DNA of 64,000 nucleotides from Nymphaea colorata (GCF_008831285.2 NC_045147.1:20340581-20404580), one strand, 5' to 3'. Shown: positions 10,836-26,276, counted from the first letter of the stretch. A program made the numbers and translations. Notes: a model not told the origin generated them from the sequence alone.

Positions 10836-13561
10836 TTGGCCATGCATTGGCCGTGTCAACCAGTCAGTCATTTATTTCGGTTGCATCTAATTGACATTTT
10901 TAACTCGATGAAGGGCATGTTGTTTCATCAAGATCCTAGAACAGTTCCCAGGTCTCACAGGACTGCTTTTTCATTTGTGGTGCGGGGTTCATCGTATCCT
11001 TTGCATATCACATATCATTTACATCACATCCCTTGAGCCCACCAAGCCAGTATTGAATGTTTTTCTTTGACTTCCCCTTTGTCCTACGCACAACCTCCAA
11101 AAACTGACCATTATACTAACACATCTAGTTGGCCATGCATTGGTCGTGTCAACCCGTCATTCATCTATTTCAAATTGCATCATATTGACATTTATAACTC
11201 GATGGAGGGCATGTTGCTTCATTAAGATCCTAGAACGGTTCCCAGGTCTCACAGGACTGCTTTCCCTTTTGTTGTGTGGGGTTTATCGTATCCTTTCCGC
11301 TCAAAATGAGAAGATTACATATCATTTACATCACATCCCTTGAGCGCATCTGTCTAGTATTGAATGTTTTTCTTTGTCTTTCCTTTTTGTCTTACGCATA
11401 ACCTCCAAAAACTGACCATTATACCAACGCATCTAGTTGGCCATGCATTGGTTGTGTCAATCGGTCAACCAATTATTTCAATTGCATCTAATTGACATTT
11501 CTAACTTGACGGTGGGCGTGTCGCTTCATCAAGATCCTAGACCAGTTCCCACGTCTCATTGGACGACATTCCATTTTGTTGTGCGGGGTTCATCGTATCT
11601 TTTGCGCTCGAAATGAGACGATCACATATCATTAACATCACATCCCTTTAACGCACTTGTCTCGTACTGAATGCTTTTCTTTGACTTTCCTTTTGTCTTA
11701 CGCATAACATCCAAAAACTGACCATTATACCAATGCAACTAATTGGCCATGCAATGGTCGTGTCAACCGGTCAGCCATTTATTTCAATTGCATCTAATAG
11801 ACATTTTGAACTTGATGCTACGCATGTTGCCTCATCAAGATCCTAGAGCAGTTCCCAGGTCTCACAGGACTGCTTTCCCTTTTGTTGTACGGGGTTCATC
11901 GTATTTTTTGCGCTCAAAATGAAACGATCACAGATTATTTACATCACATCCTTTGAGCGCACTTGCGTAGTATTGCATGCTTTTCATTGACTTTCTTTTC
12001 GTCTTACACATAACTTCCTAAAACTGACCACTTTACCAATACATCTAGTTGGCCATGCATTGGTCGTGTCAACCGGTCAGCCATTTATCTCAATTGCATC
12101 TAATAGACATTTTTAACTTGATGGTAGGCATGCTGCCTCATCAAGGTCCTAGAGCAGTTCCCAGGTCTCATAGGACTGCTTTTCCATTTGTTATACGGGG
12201 TTCATCGTATCTTTGCGCTCAAAATGATACTATGACTTATCATTTACATCACATCCATTGAGCGCGCTTGTCTTGTATTGCAGGCATACCGTTGTCTTTC
12301 CTTTTGTCTTGCGCATAACCTCCTAAAACTGACCATTATACCAATGCACCTAGTTGGCCATGCATTGGTCGTGCCGACCAGTCAGCCATTTATTTCAATT
12401 GCATCTAATTGAAAATTCTAACTTGATGGAGGGCATCTTGCTTCATCAAGGTCCTAGAGCAGATCCCAAGTCTCACAAGACCGCTTTCCCTTTTGTTGTA
12501 CGCGGTTCATCGCATCTTTTCCGCTCAAAATGACGCGATCACATATCTTTTACAACACATCCCTTGATCGCGCTTGTCTAGTATTGCATGCTTATCATTG
12601 TCTTTACCTTTTTCATATGCAAACTGATCACTATGCCAATGCATCTAGTTGGCCATGCATTGGTCGTGTCAACCGGTCAGCCATTTATTTCAATTGCATT
12701 TAATAGACATTTTTAACTTGATGGTAAGCATGTTGCCTCGTCAAGATCCTACACCAGTTCCCACGACCCATAGGATTGCTTTCCATTTTGTAGTTTGGGG
12801 TTCATCGTATCTTTTCCGCTCGAAATAAGACGATCACATATCATTACATCACATTCCTTGAGCGCACCTGTCTAGTATTGCATGCTTTTCATTGACTTTC
12901 CTTTTGTCTTACGCATAACTTCCTAAAACTGACTATTATACCAATGCATCTAGTTGGCCATGCATTGGTCGTGTCAACCAATCAGTCATTTGCTTCAATT
13001 GTATCTAATAGACATTTTCAACTTAATGGGGTGCATGTTACTTCGTCAAGATACTAAAGCAGTTCTCATGTCTCACAGGACTGTTTTTCTATTTGTTGTA
13101 CGGGGTTCATTGTATCTTTCCGCTACAATTAAGACTATCACTTATCATTTATATCTCATCCCTTGAGTGCACTCGTCTAGTATTGCACGCTTTTCATTGT
13201 CTTTCCTTTTTTCATATGCAAAACATCCTAAAACTAACCAATATACCAACGCACATAACTGGCCAAGCATTGGTTGTGCCAACCAGTGAACCATTTATAT
13301 CAATTGCATCTAATTGACATTTCTAACTTCATGGTGGGCATGTTGCTTCGTCAAGATCCTAGAGCAGATCCCAGGTCTCACAGGACCGCTTTCCCTTTTG
13401 TAGCACGGGGTTCATCGCATCTTTTTCGCTCAAAATGAGGCGATCACATATGTTTTAAAACACATCCTTGAGCGCGCTTGTCTAGTATTGCATGCTTATT
13501 AGACTTTCGTTTTTTCATACGCATAACCTCCTAAAACTGACTATTATACCAATGCATCTAG
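10836..13561 (+). repeat. HOR unit 1 (2,726 bp, monomers A-I)
   Basis: This is a complete nine-monomer unit with monomer lengths 293, 308, 306, 306, 305, 295, 305, 305 and 303. Monomers A and F-to-G junctions are shortest; G is preceded by loss of the CATAACCTCCTAA stretch. It shares the GCAGGCATACC variant in monomer E with unit 7. Confidence 0.95.
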
Positions 13562-16276
13562 TTGGCCATGCATTGGCCGTGTCAACCAGTCAGTCATTTA
13601 TTTCGGTTGCATCTAATTGACATTTTTAACTCGATGAAGGGCATGTTGTTTCATCAAGATCCTAGAACAGTTCCCAGGTCTCACAGGACTGCTTTTTCAT
13701 TTGTGGTGCGGGGTTCATCGTATCCTTTGCATATCACATATCATTTACATCACATCCCTTGAGCCCACCAATCCAGTATTGAATGTTTTTCTTTGACTTC
13801 CCCTTTGTCCTACGCACAACCTCCAAAAACTGACCATTATACTAACACATCTAGTTGGCCATGCATTGGTCGTGTCAACCCGTCATTCATCTATTTCAAA
13901 TTGCATCATATTGACATTTATAACTCGATGGAGGGCATGTTGCTTCATTAAGATCCTAGAACAGTTCCCAGGTCTCACAGGACTGCATTCCCTTTTGTTG
14001 TGCGGGGTTTATCGTATCCATTCTGCTCAAAATGAGAAGATTACATATCATTTACATCACATCCCTTCAGCGCATCTGTCTAGTATTGAATGTTTTTCTT
14101 TGTCTTACGCATCACCTCCAAAAACTGACCATTATACCAACGCATCTAGTTGGCCATGCATTGGTTGTGTCAATCGGTCAACCAATTATTTCAATTGCAT
14201 CTAATTGACATTTCTAACTTGACGGTGGGCGTGTCGCTTCATCAAGATCCTAGACCAGTTCCCACGTCTCATAGGACGACATTCCATTTTGTTGTGCGGG
14301 GTTCATCGTATCTTTTGCGCTCGAAATGAGACGATCACATATCATTAACATCACATCCCTTTAGCGCACTTGTCTCGTACTGAATGCTTTTCTTTGACTT
14401 TCCTTTTGTCTTACGCATAACATCCAAAAACTGACCATTTTACCAATGCAACTAATTGGCCATGCAATGGTCGTGTCAACCGGTCAGCCATTTATTTCAA
14501 TTGCATCTAATAGACATTTTGAACTTGATGCTACGCATGTTGCCTCATCAAGATCCTAGAGCAGTTCCCAGGTCTCACAGGACTGCTTTCCCTTTTGTTG
14601 TACGGGGTTCATCGTATTTTTTGCGCTCAAAATGAAACGATCACACATTATTTACATCACATCCTTTGAGCGCACTTGCGTAGTATTGCATGCTTTTCAT
14701 TGACTTTCTTTTCGTCTTACACAGAACTTCCTAAAACTGACCACTTTACCAATACATCTAGTTGGCCATGCATTGGTCGTGTCAACCGGTCAGCCATTTA
14801 TCTCAATTGCATCTAATAGACATTTTTAACTTGATGGTAGGCATGCTGCCTCATCAAGGTCCTAGAGCAGTTCCCAGGTCTCATAGGACTGCTTTTCCAT
14901 TTGTTATACGGGGTTCATCGTATCTTTGCGCTCAAAATGATACTATGACTTATCATTTACATCACATCCATTGAGCGCGCTTGTCTTGTATTGCATGCAT
15001 ACCGTTGTCTTTTCTTTTGTCTTGCGCATAACCTCCTAAAACTGACCATTATACCAATGCACCTAGTTGGCCATGCATTGGTCGTGCCGACAAGTCAGCC
15101 ATTTATTTCAATTGCATCTACTTGAAAATTCTAACTTGATGGGGGGCATCTTGCTTCATCAAGGTCCTAGAGCAGATCCCAAGTCTCACAAGACCGCTTT
15201 CCCTTTTGTTGTACGCGGTTCATCGCATTTTTTCCGCTCAAAATGACGCGATCACATATCTTTTACAACACATCCCTTGATCGCGTTTGTCTAGTATTGC
15301 ATGCTTATCATTGTCTTTACCTTTTTCATATGCAACCTGATCACTATGCCAATGCATCTAGTTGGCCAAGCATTGGTCGTGTCAACCGGTCAGCCATTTA
15401 TTTCAATTGCATTTAATAGACATTTTTAACCTGATGGTAGGCATGTTGCCTCATCAAGATCCTAGACCAGTTCCCACGACTCATAGGACTGCTTTCCATT
15501 TTGTAGTTCGGGGTTCATCGTATCTTTTCCGCTCGAAATAAGACGATCACATATCATTACATCACATTCCTTGAGCGCACCTGTCTAGTATTGCATGCTT
15601 TTCATTGACTTTCCTTTTGTCTTACGCATAACTTCCTAAAACTGACTATTATACCAATGCATCTAGTTGGCCATGCATTGGTCGTGTCAACCAATCAGTC
15701 ATTTGCTTCAATTGTATCTAATAGACATTTTTAACTTAATGGGGTGCATGTTACTTCGTCGAGATACTAAAGCAGTTCCCATGTCTCACAGGACTGTTTT
15801 TCTATTTGTTGTACGGGGTTCATTGTAACTTTCCGCTACAAATAAGACTACCACTTATCATTTATATCTCATCCCTTGAGTGCACTCGTCTAGTATTGCA
15901 CGCTTTTCATTGTCTTTCCTTTTTTCATATGCAAAACATCCTAAAACTAACCAATATACCAACGCACATAACTGGCCAAGCATTGGTTGTGCCAACCAGT
16001 GAACAATTTATATCAATTGCATCTAATTGACATTTCTAACTTCATGGTGGGCATGTTGCTTCGTCAAGATCCAAGAGCAGATCCCAGGTCTCACAGGACC
16101 GCTTTCCCTTTTGTAGCACGGGGTTCATCGCATCTTTTTCGCTCAAAATGAGGCGATCACATGTGTTTTAAAACACATCCTTGAGCGCGCTTGTCTAGCA
16201 TTGCATGCTTATTATTGACTTTCGTTTTTTCATACACATAACCTCCTAAAACTGACTATTATACCAATGCATCTAG
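13562..16276 (+). repeat. HOR unit 2 (2,715 bp)
   Basis: This is a complete unit. It is 11-12 bp short mainly because of a deletion at about 14100, where TTTGTCTTTCCTTTTGTCTTACG has become TTTGTCTTACG. This is slippage between repeated TTTGTCT words. A smaller loss occurs at about 13501. Confidence 0.93.
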
Positions 16277-19003
16277 TTGGCCATGCATTGGCCGTGTCAA
16301 CCAATCAGTCATTTATTTCGGTTGCATTTAATTGACATTTTTAACTCGATAAAGGGCATGTTGTTTCATCAAGATCCTAGAATAGTTCCCAGGTCTCACA
16401 GGACTGCTTTTTCATTTGTGGTGTCGGGTTCATCGTATCCTTTGCATATCACATATCATTTACATCACATCCCTTGAGCCCACCAATCCAGTATTGAATG
16501 TTTTTCTTTGACTTCCCCTTTGTCCTACGCACAACCTCCAAAAACTGACCATTATACTAACACATCTAGTTGGCCATGCATTGGTCGTGTCAACCCGTCA
16601 TTCATCTATTTCAAATTGCATCATATTGACATTTATAACTCGATGGAGGGCATGTTGCTTCATTAAGATCCTAGAACAGTTCCCAGGTCTCACAGGACTG
16701 CTTTCCCTTTTGTTGTGCGGGGTTTATCGTATCCTTTCCGCTCAAAATGAGAAGATTACATATCATTTACATCACATCCCTTGAGCGCATCTGTCTAGTA
16801 TTGAATGTTTTTCTTTGTCTTTCCTTTTGTCTTACGCATCACCTCCAAAAACTGACCATTATACCAACGCATCTAGTTGGCCATGCATTGGTTGTGTCAA
16901 TCGGTCAACCAATTATTTCAATTGCATCTAATTGACGTTTCTAACTTGACGGTGGGCGTGTCGCTTCATCAAGATCCTAGACCAGATCCCACGTCTCATA
17001 GGACGACATTCCATTTTGTTGTGCGGGGTTCATCGTATCTTTTGCGCTCGAAATGAGACGATCACATATCATTAACATCACATCCCTTTAGCGCACTTGT
17101 CTCGTACTGAATGCTTTTCTTTGACTTTCCTTTTGTCTTACGCATAACATTCAAAAACTGACCATTATACCAATGCAACTAATTGGCCATGCAATGGTCG
17201 TGTCAACCGGTCAGCCATTTATTTCAATTGCATGTAATAAACATTTTGAACTTGATGCTACGCATGTTGCCTCTTCAAGATCCTAGAGCAGTTCCCTGGT
17301 CTCACAGGACTGCTTTTCCTTTTGTTGTACGGGGTTCATCGTATTTTTTGCGCTCAAAATGAAACGATCACAGATTATTTACATCACATCCTTTGAGCGC
17401 ACTTGCGTAGTATTGCATGCTTTTCATTGACTTTCTTTTCGTCTTACACATAACTTCCTAAAACTGACCACTTTACCAATACATCTAGTTGGCCATGCAT
17501 TGGTCGTGTCAACCGGTCAGCCATTTATCTCAATTGCATCTAATAGACATTTTTAACTTGATGGTAGGCATGCTGCCTCATCAAGGTCCTAGAGCAGTTC
17601 TCAGGTCTCATAGGACTGCTTTTCCATTTGTTATACGGGGTTCATCGTATCTTTGCGCTCAAAATGATACTATGACTTATCATTTACATCACATCCATTG
17701 AACGCGCTTGTCCTGTATTGCATGCATACCGTTGTCTTTCCTTTTGTCTTGCGCATAGCCTCCTAAAACTGACCATTATACCAATGCACCTAGTTGGCCA
17801 TGCATTCGTCGTGCCGACCAGTCAGCCATATATTTCAATTGCATCTAATTGAAAATTCTAACTTGATGGGGGGCATCTTGCTTCATCAAGGTCCTAGAGC
17901 AGATCCCAAGTCTCACAAGACCGCTTTCCCTTTTGTTGTACGCGGTTCATCGCATCTTTTCCGCTCAAAATGACGCGATCACATATCTTTTACAACACAT
18001 CCCTCGATCGCGCTTGTCTAGTATTGCATGCTTATCATTGTCTTTACCTTTTTCATATGCAAACTGATCACTATGCCAATGGATCTAGTTGGCCATGCAT
18101 TGGTCGTGTCAACCGGTCAGCCATTTATTTCAATTGCATTTAATAGACATTTTTAACTTGATGGTAGGCATGTTGCCTCGTCAAGATCCTACACCAGTTC
18201 CCACGACCCATAGGACTGCTTTCCATTTTGTAGTTCGGGGTTCATCGTATCTTTTCCGCTCGAAATAAGACGATCACATATCATTACATCACATTCCTTG
18301 AGCGCACCTGTCTAGTATTGCATGCTTTTCATTGACTTTCCTTTTGTCTTACGCATAACTTCCTAAAACTGACTATTATACCAATGCATCTAGTTGGCCA
18401 TGCATTGGTCGTGTCAACCAATCAGTCATTTACTTCAATTGTATCTAATAGACATTTTTAACTTAATGGGGTGCATGTTACTTCGTCAAGATACTAAAGC
18501 AGTTCTCATGTCTCACAGGACTGTTTTTCTATTTGTTGTACGGGGTTCACTGTATCTTTCCGCTACAAATAAGACTATCACTTATCATTTATATCTCATC
18601 CCTTGAGTGCACTCGTCTAGTATTGCACGCTTTTCATTGTCTTTCCTTTTTTCATATGCAAAACATCCTAAAACTAACCAATATACCAACGCACATAACT
18701 GGCCAAGCATTGGTTGTGCCAACCAGTGAACCATTTATATCAATTGCATCTAATTGACATTTCTAACTTCATGGTGGGCATGTTGCTTCGTCAAGATCCT
18801 AGAGCAGATCCCAGGTCTCACAGGACCGCTTTCCCTTTTGTAGCACGGGGTTCATCGCATCTTTTTCGCTCAAAATGAGGCGATCACATATGTTTTAAAA
18901 CACATCCTTGAGCGCGCTTGTCTAGTATTGCATGCTTATTATTGACTTTCGTTTTTTCATACGCATAACCTCTTAAAACTGACTATTATACCAATGCATC
19001 TAG
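16277..19003 (+). repeat. HOR unit 3 (2,727 bp)
   Basis: This is a complete unit. Monomer H carries GGTTCACTGTATC at 18544, a variant shared only with the neighbouring unit 4 (20414). That points to recent local duplication of adjacent units. Confidence 0.93.
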
Positions 19004-20873
19004 TTGGCCATGCATTGGCCGTGTCAACCAGTCAGTCATTTATTTCGGTTGCATCTAATTGACATTTTTAACTCGATGAAGGGCACGTTGTTTCATCAAG
19101 ATCCTAGAACAGTTCCCAGGTCTCACAAGACTGCTTTTCCATTTGTGGTGCGGGGTTCATCGTATCCTTTGCATATCACATATCATTTACATCACATCCC
19201 TTGAGCCCACCAATCCAGTATTGAATGTTTTTCTTTGACTTCCCCTTTGTCCTACACATCCTTTGAGCGCACTTGCGTAGTATTGCATGCTTTTCATTGA
19301 CTTTCTTTTCGTCTTACACATAACTTCCTAAAACTGACCACTTTACCAATACATCTAGTTGGCCATGCATTGGTCGTGTCAACCGGTCAGCCATTTATCT
19401 CAATTGCATCTAATAGACATTTTTAACTTGATGGTAGGCATGCTGCCTCATCAAGGTCCTAGAGCAGTTCTCAGGTCTCATAGGACTGCTTTTCCATTTG
19501 TTATACGGGGTTCATCGTATCTTTGCGCTCAAAATGATACTATGACTTATCATTTACATCACATCCATTGAACGCGCTTGTCCTGTATTGCATGCATACC
19601 GTTGTCTTTCCTTTTGTCTTGCGCATAGCCTCCTAAAACTGACCATTATACCAATGCACCTAGTTGGCCATGCATTCGTCGTGCCGACCAGTCAGCCATA
19701 TATTTCAATTGCATCTAATTGAAAATTCTAACTTGATGGGGGGCATCTTGCTTCATCAAGGTCCTAGAGCAGATCCCAAGTCTCACAAGACCGCTTTCCC
19801 TTTTGTTGTACGCGGTTCATCGCATCTTTTCCGCTCAAAATGACGCGATCACATATCTTTTACAACACATCCCTCGATCGCGCTTGTCTAGTATTGCATG
19901 CTTATCATTGTCTTTACCTTTTTCATATGCAAACTGATCACTATGCCAATGCATCTAGTTGGCCATGCATTGGTCGTGTCAACCGGTCAGCCATTTATTT
20001 CAATTGCATTTAATAGACATTTTTAACTTGATGGTAGGCATGTTGCCTCGTCAAGATCCTACACCAGTTCCCACGACCCATAGGACTGCTTTCCATTTTG
20101 TAGTTCGGGGTTCATCGTATCTTTTCCGCTCGAAATAAGACGATCACATATCATTACATCACATTCCTTGAGCGCACCTGTCTAGTATTGCATGCTTTTC
20201 ATTGACTTTCCTTTTGTCTTACGCATAACTTCCTAAAACTGACTATTATACCAATGCATCTAGTTGGCCATGCATTGGTCGTGTCAACCAATCAGTCATT
20301 TACTTCAATTGTATCTAATAGACATTTTTAACTTAATGGGGTGCATGTAACTTCGTCAAGATACTAAAGCAGTTCTCATGTCTCACAGGACTGTTTTTCT
20401 ATTTGTTGTACGGGGTTCACTGTATCTTTCCGCTACAAATAAGACTATCACTTATCATTTATATCTCATCCCTTGAGTGCACTCGTCTAGTATTGCACGC
20501 TTTTCATTGTCTTTCCTTTTTTCATATGCAAAACATCCTAAAACTAACCAATATACCAACGCACATAACTGGCCAAGCATTGGTTGTGCCAACCAGTGAA
20601 CCATTTATATCAATTGCATCTAATTGACATTTCTAACTTCATGGTGGGCATGTTGCTTCGTCAAGATCCAAGAGCAGATCCCAGGTCTCACAGGACCGCT
20701 TTCCCTTTTGTAGCACGGGGTTCATCGCATCTTTTTCGCTCAAAATGAGGCGATCACATATGTTTTAAAACACATCCTTGAGCGCGCTTGTCTAGTCTTG
20801 CATGCTTATTATTGACTTTCGTTTTTTCATACGCATAACCTCTTAAAACTGACTATTATACCAATGCATCTAG
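19004..20873 (+). repeat. HOR unit 4, shortened by 857 bp (A/D hybrid monomer)
   Basis: Monomer A begins normally at 19004. At about 19255 (GTCCTAC joined to ACATCCTTTGAGCG) it switches into the 3' end of monomer D, and monomer E follows at 19359. The end of A, all of B and C and most of D are missing. The hybrid monomer is 355 bp, so the loss is not a whole number of monomers. Confidence 0.93.
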
Positions 20874-23596
20874 TTGGCCATGCATTGGCCGTGTCAACCA
20901 GTCAGTCATTTATTTCAGTTGCATCTAATTGACATTTTTAACTCGATGAAGGGCACGTTGTTTCATCAAGATCCTAGAACAGTTCCCAGGTCTCACAAGA
21001 CTGCTTTTCCATTTGTGGTGCGGGGTTCATCGTATCCTTTGCATATCACATATCATTTACATCACATCCCTTGAGCCCACCAATCCAGTATTGAATGTTT
21101 TTCTTTGACTTCCCCTTTGCCTACGCACAACCTCCAAAAACTGACCATTATACTAACACATCTAGTTGGCCATGCATTGGTCGTGTCAACCCGTCATTCA
21201 TCTATTTCAAATTGCATCATATTGACATTTATAACTCGATGGAGGGCATGTTGCTTTATTAAGATCCTAGAACAGTTCCCAGCTCTCACAGGAATGCTTT
21301 CCATTTTGTTGTGCGGGGTTTATCGTATCCTTTCCGCTCAAAATGAGAAGATTACATATCATTTACATCACATCCCTTGAGCGCATCTGTCTAGTATTGA
21401 ATGTTTTTCTTTGTCTTTCCTTTTGTCTTACGCATAACCTCCAAAAACTGACCATTATACCAACGCATCTAGTTGGCCATGCATTGGTGGTGTCAATCGG
21501 TCAACCAATTATTTCAATTGCATCTAATTGACATTTCTAACTTGACGGTGGGCGTGTCGCTTCATCAAGATCCTAGACCAGTTCCCACGTCTCATAGGAC
21601 GACATTCCATTTCGTTGTGCGGGGTTCATCGTATCTTTTGCGCTCGAAATGAGACGATCACATATCATTAACATCACATCCCTTTAGCGCACTTGTCTCG
21701 TACTGAATGCTTTTCTTTGACTTTCCTTTTGTCTTACGCATAACATCCAAAAACTGACCATTATACCAATGCAACTAATTGGCCATGCAATGGTCGTGTC
21801 AACCGGTCAGCCATTTATTTCAATTGCATCTAATAGACATTTTGAACTTGATGCTACGCATGTTGCCTCATCAAGATCCTAGAGCAGTTCCCAGGTCTCA
21901 CAGGACTGCTTTTCCTTTTGTTGTACGGGGTTCATCGTATTTTTTGCGCTCAAAATGAAATGATCACAGATTATTTACATCACATCCTTTGAGCGCACTT
22001 GCGTAGTATTGCATGCTTTTCATTGACTTTCTTTTCGTCTTACAGATAACTTCCTAAAACTGACCACTTTACCAATACATCTAGTTGGCCATGCATTGGT
22101 CGTGTCAACCGGTCAGCCATTTATCTCAATTGCATCTAATAGACATTTTTAACTTGATGGTAGGCATGCTGCCTCATCAAGGTACTAGAGCAGTTCCCAG
22201 GTCTCATAGGACTGCTTTTCCATTTGTTATACGGGGTTCATCGTATCTTTGCGCTCAAAATGATACTATGACTTATCATTTACATCACATCCATTGAGCG
22301 CGCTTGTCTTGTATTGCATGCATACCGTTGTCTTTCCTTTTGTCTTGCGCATAGCCTCCTAAAACTGACCATTATACCAATGCACCTAGTTGGCCATGCA
22401 TTCGTCGTGCCGACCAGTCAGCCATATATTTCAATTGCATCTAATTGAAAATTCTAACTTGATGGGGGGCATCTTGCTTCATCAAGGTCCTAGAGCAGAT
22501 CCCAAGTCTCACAAGACCGCTTTCCCTTTTGTTGTACGCGGTTCGTCGCATCTTTTCCGCTCAAAATGACGCGATCACATATCTTTTACAACACATCCCT
22601 TGATCGCGCTTGTCTAGTATTGCATGCTTATCATTGTCTTTGCCTTTTTCATATGCAAACTGATCACTATGCCAATGCATCTAGTTGGCCATGCATTGGT
22701 CGTGTCAACTGGTCAGCCATTTATTTCAATTGCATTTAATAGACATTTTTAACTTGATGGTAGGCATGTTGCCTCGTCAAGATCCTACACTAGTTCCCAC
22801 GACCCATAGGACTGCTTTCCATTTTGTAGTTCGGTGTTCATCGTATCTTTTCCGCTCGAAATAAGACGATCACATATCATTACATCACATTCCTTGAGCG
22901 CACCTGTCTAGTATTGCATGCTTTTCATTGACTTTCCTTTTGTCTTACGCATAACTTCCTAAAACTGACTATTATACCAATGCATCTAGTTGGCCATGCA
23001 TTGGTCGTGTCAACCAATCAGTCATTTGCTTCAATTGTATCTAATAGATATTTTTAACTTAATGGGGTGCATGTTACTTCGTCAAGATACTAAAGCAGTT
23101 CCCATGTCTCACAGGACTGTTTTTCTATTTGTTGTACGGGGTTCATTGTATCTTTCCGCTACAAATAAGACTATCACTTATCATTTATATCTCATCCCTT
23201 GAGTGCACTCGTCTAGTATTGCACGTTCATTGTCTTTCCTTTTTTCATATGCAAAACATCCTAAAACTAACCAATATACCAACGCACATTACTGGCCAAG
23301 CATTGGTTGTGCCAACCAGTGAACCATTTATGTAAATTGCATCTAATTGACATTTCTAACTTCATGGTGGGCATGTTGCTTCGTCAAGATCCTAGAGCAG
23401 ATCCCAGGTCTCACAGGACCGCTTTCCCTTTTGTAGCACGGGGTTCATCGCATCTTTTTCGCTCAAAATGAGGCGATCACATGTGTTTTACAACACATCC
23501 TTGAGCACGCTTGTCTAGTATTGCATGCTTATTATTGACTTTCGTTTTTTCATACGCATAACCTCCTAAAACTGACTATTATACCAATGCATCTAG
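20874..23596 (+). repeat. HOR unit 5 (2,723 bp)
   Basis: This is a complete nine-monomer unit with small indels, including a shortened monomer H/I junction at about 23221 where GCACGCTTTTCATTG has become GCACGTTCATTG. Confidence 0.92.
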
Positions 23597-26276
23597 TTGG
23601 CCATGCATTGGCCGTGTCAACCAGTCAGTCATTTATTTCGGTTGCATCTAATTGACATTTTTAACTCGATGAAGGGCATGTTGTTTCATCAAGATCCTAG
23701 AACAGTTCCCAGGTCTCACAGGACTGCTTTTCCATTTGTGGTGCGAGGTTCATAGTATCCTTTGCATATCACATATCATTTACATCACATCGCTTGAGCC
23801 CACCAATCCAGTATTGAATGTTTTTCTTTGACTTCCTCTTTATCCTACGCACAACCTCCAAAAACTGACCATTATACTAACACATCTAGTTGGCCAAGCA
23901 TTGGTCGTGTCAACCCGTCATTCATCTATTTCAAATTGCATCATATTGACATTTATAACTCGATGAAGGGCATGTTGCTTCATTAAGATCCTAGAACAGT
24001 TCCCAGGTCTCACAGGACTGCTTTCCCTTTTGTTGTGCGGGGTTTATCGTATACTTTCCGCTCAAAATGAGAAGATTACATATCATTTACAGCACATCCC
24101 TTCAGCGCATCTGTCTAGTATTGAATGTTTTTCTTTGTCTTTCCTTTTGTCTTACGCATAACCTCCAAAAACTGACCATTATACCAACGCATCTAGTTGG
24201 CCATGCATTGGTTGTGTCAATCGGTCAACCAATTATTTCAATTGCATCTAATTGACGTTTCTAACTTGACGGTGGGCGTGTCGCTTCATCAAAATCCTAG
24301 ACCAGTTCCCACGTCTCATAGGACGACATTCCATTTTGTTGTGCGGGGTTCATCGTATCTTTTGCGCTCGAAATGAGACGATCACATATCATTAACATCA
24401 CATCCCTTTAGCGCACTTGTCTCGTAGTGAATGCTTTTCTTTGACTTTCCTTTTGTCTTACGCATAACATCCAAAAACTGACCATTATACCAATGCAACT
24501 AATTGGCCATGCAATGGTCGTGTCAACCGGTCAGCCATTTATTTCAATTGCATCTGATAGACATTTTGAACTTGATGCTACGCATGTTGCCTCATCAAGA
24601 TCCTAGAGCAGTTCCCAGGTCTCACAGGACTGCTTTCCCTTTTGTTGTACGGGGTTCATCGTATTTTTTGCGCTCAAAATGAAACGATCACAGATTATTT
24701 ACATCACATCCTTTGAGCGCACTTGCGTAGTATTGCATGCTTTTCATTGACTTTCTTTTCGTCTTACACATAACTTCCTAAAACTGACCACTTTACCAAT
24801 ACATCTAGTTGGCCATGCATTGGTCGTGTCAACCGGTCAGCCATTTATCTCAATTGCATCTAATAGGCATTTTTAACTTGATGGTAGGCATGCTGCCTCA
24901 TCAAGGTCCTAGAGCAGTTCTCAGGTCTCATAGGACTGCTTTTCCATTTGTTATACGGGGTTCATCGTATCTTTGCGCTCAAAATGAAACTATGACTTAT
25001 CATTTACATCACATCCATTGAGCGCGCTTGTCTTGTATTGCATCCATACCGTTGTCTTTCCTTTTATCTTGCGCATAACCTCCTAAAACTGACCATTATA
25101 CCAATGCACCTAGTTGGCCATGCATCGGTCGTGCCGACCAGTTAGCCATTTATTTCAATTGCATCTACTTGAAAATTCTAACTTGATGGGGGGCATCTTG
25201 CTTCATCAAGGTCCTAGAGCAGATCCCAAGTCTCACAAGACCGCTTTCCCTTTTGTTGTACGCGGTTCATCGCATCTTTTAAGCTCAAAATGACACGATC
25301 ACATATCTTTTACAACACATCCCTTGATCGCGCTTGTCTAGTATTGCATGCTTATCATTGTCTTTACCTTTTTCATATGCAAACTGATCACTATGCCAAT
25401 GCATCTAGTTGGCCAAGCATTGGTCGTGTCAACCGCTCAGCCATTTATTTCAATTGCATTTAATAGACATTTTTAACCTGATGGTAGGCATGTTGCCTCG
25501 TCAAGATCCTAGACCAGTTCCGACGACTCATAGGACTGCTTTCCATTTTGTAGTTCGGGGTTCATCGTATCTTTTCCGCTCGAAATAAGACGATCACATA
25601 TCATTACATCACATTCCTTGAGCGCACCTGTCTAGTATTGCATGCTTTTCATTGACTTTCCTTTTGTCTTACGCATAACTTCCTAAAACTGACTATTATA
25701 CCAATGCATCTAGTTGGCCATGCATTGGTCGTGTCAACCAATCAGTCATTTGCTTCAATTGTATCTAATAGACATTTTTAACTTAATGGCGTGCATGTTA
25801 CTTCGTCAAGATACTAAAGCAGTTCCCATGTCTCACAGGACTGTATTTCTATTTGTTGTACGGGGTTCATTGTATCTTTCCGCTACAAATAAGACTATCA
25901 CTTATCATTTATATCTCATCCCTTGAGTGCACTCGTCTAGTATTGCACGCTTTTCATTGTCTTTCCTTTTTTCATATGCAAAACATCATAAAACTAACCA
26001 ATATACCAACGCACATAACTGGCCAAGCATTGGTTGTGCCAACCAGTGAACCATTTATATCAATTGCATCTAATTGACATTTCTAACTTCATGGTGGGCA
26101 TGTTGCTTCGTCAAGATCCTAGAGCAGATCCCAGGTCTCACAGGACCGCTTTCCCTTTTGTAGCACGGGGTTCATCGCATCTTTTTCGCTCAAAATGAGG
26201 CGATCACATATGTTTTAAAACACATCCTTGAGCGCGCAAAACCTCCTAAAACTGACTATTATACCAATGCATCTAG
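23597..26276 (+). repeat. HOR unit 6 (2,680 bp)
   Basis: This is a complete unit apart from a deletion of about 46 bp in monomer I at 26238 (GAGCGCGC joined directly to AAAACCTCC). Monomer B carries the ACAGCACATCCCTTCAGCG variant (24089), shared with unit 7 (26770). Confidence 0.92.

Noticed and set aside
12600-12700. CENP-B-box-like motif in the satellite
   Set aside because: I looked for the TTCG-N4-A-N2-CGGG pattern in the monomer and did not find a match.
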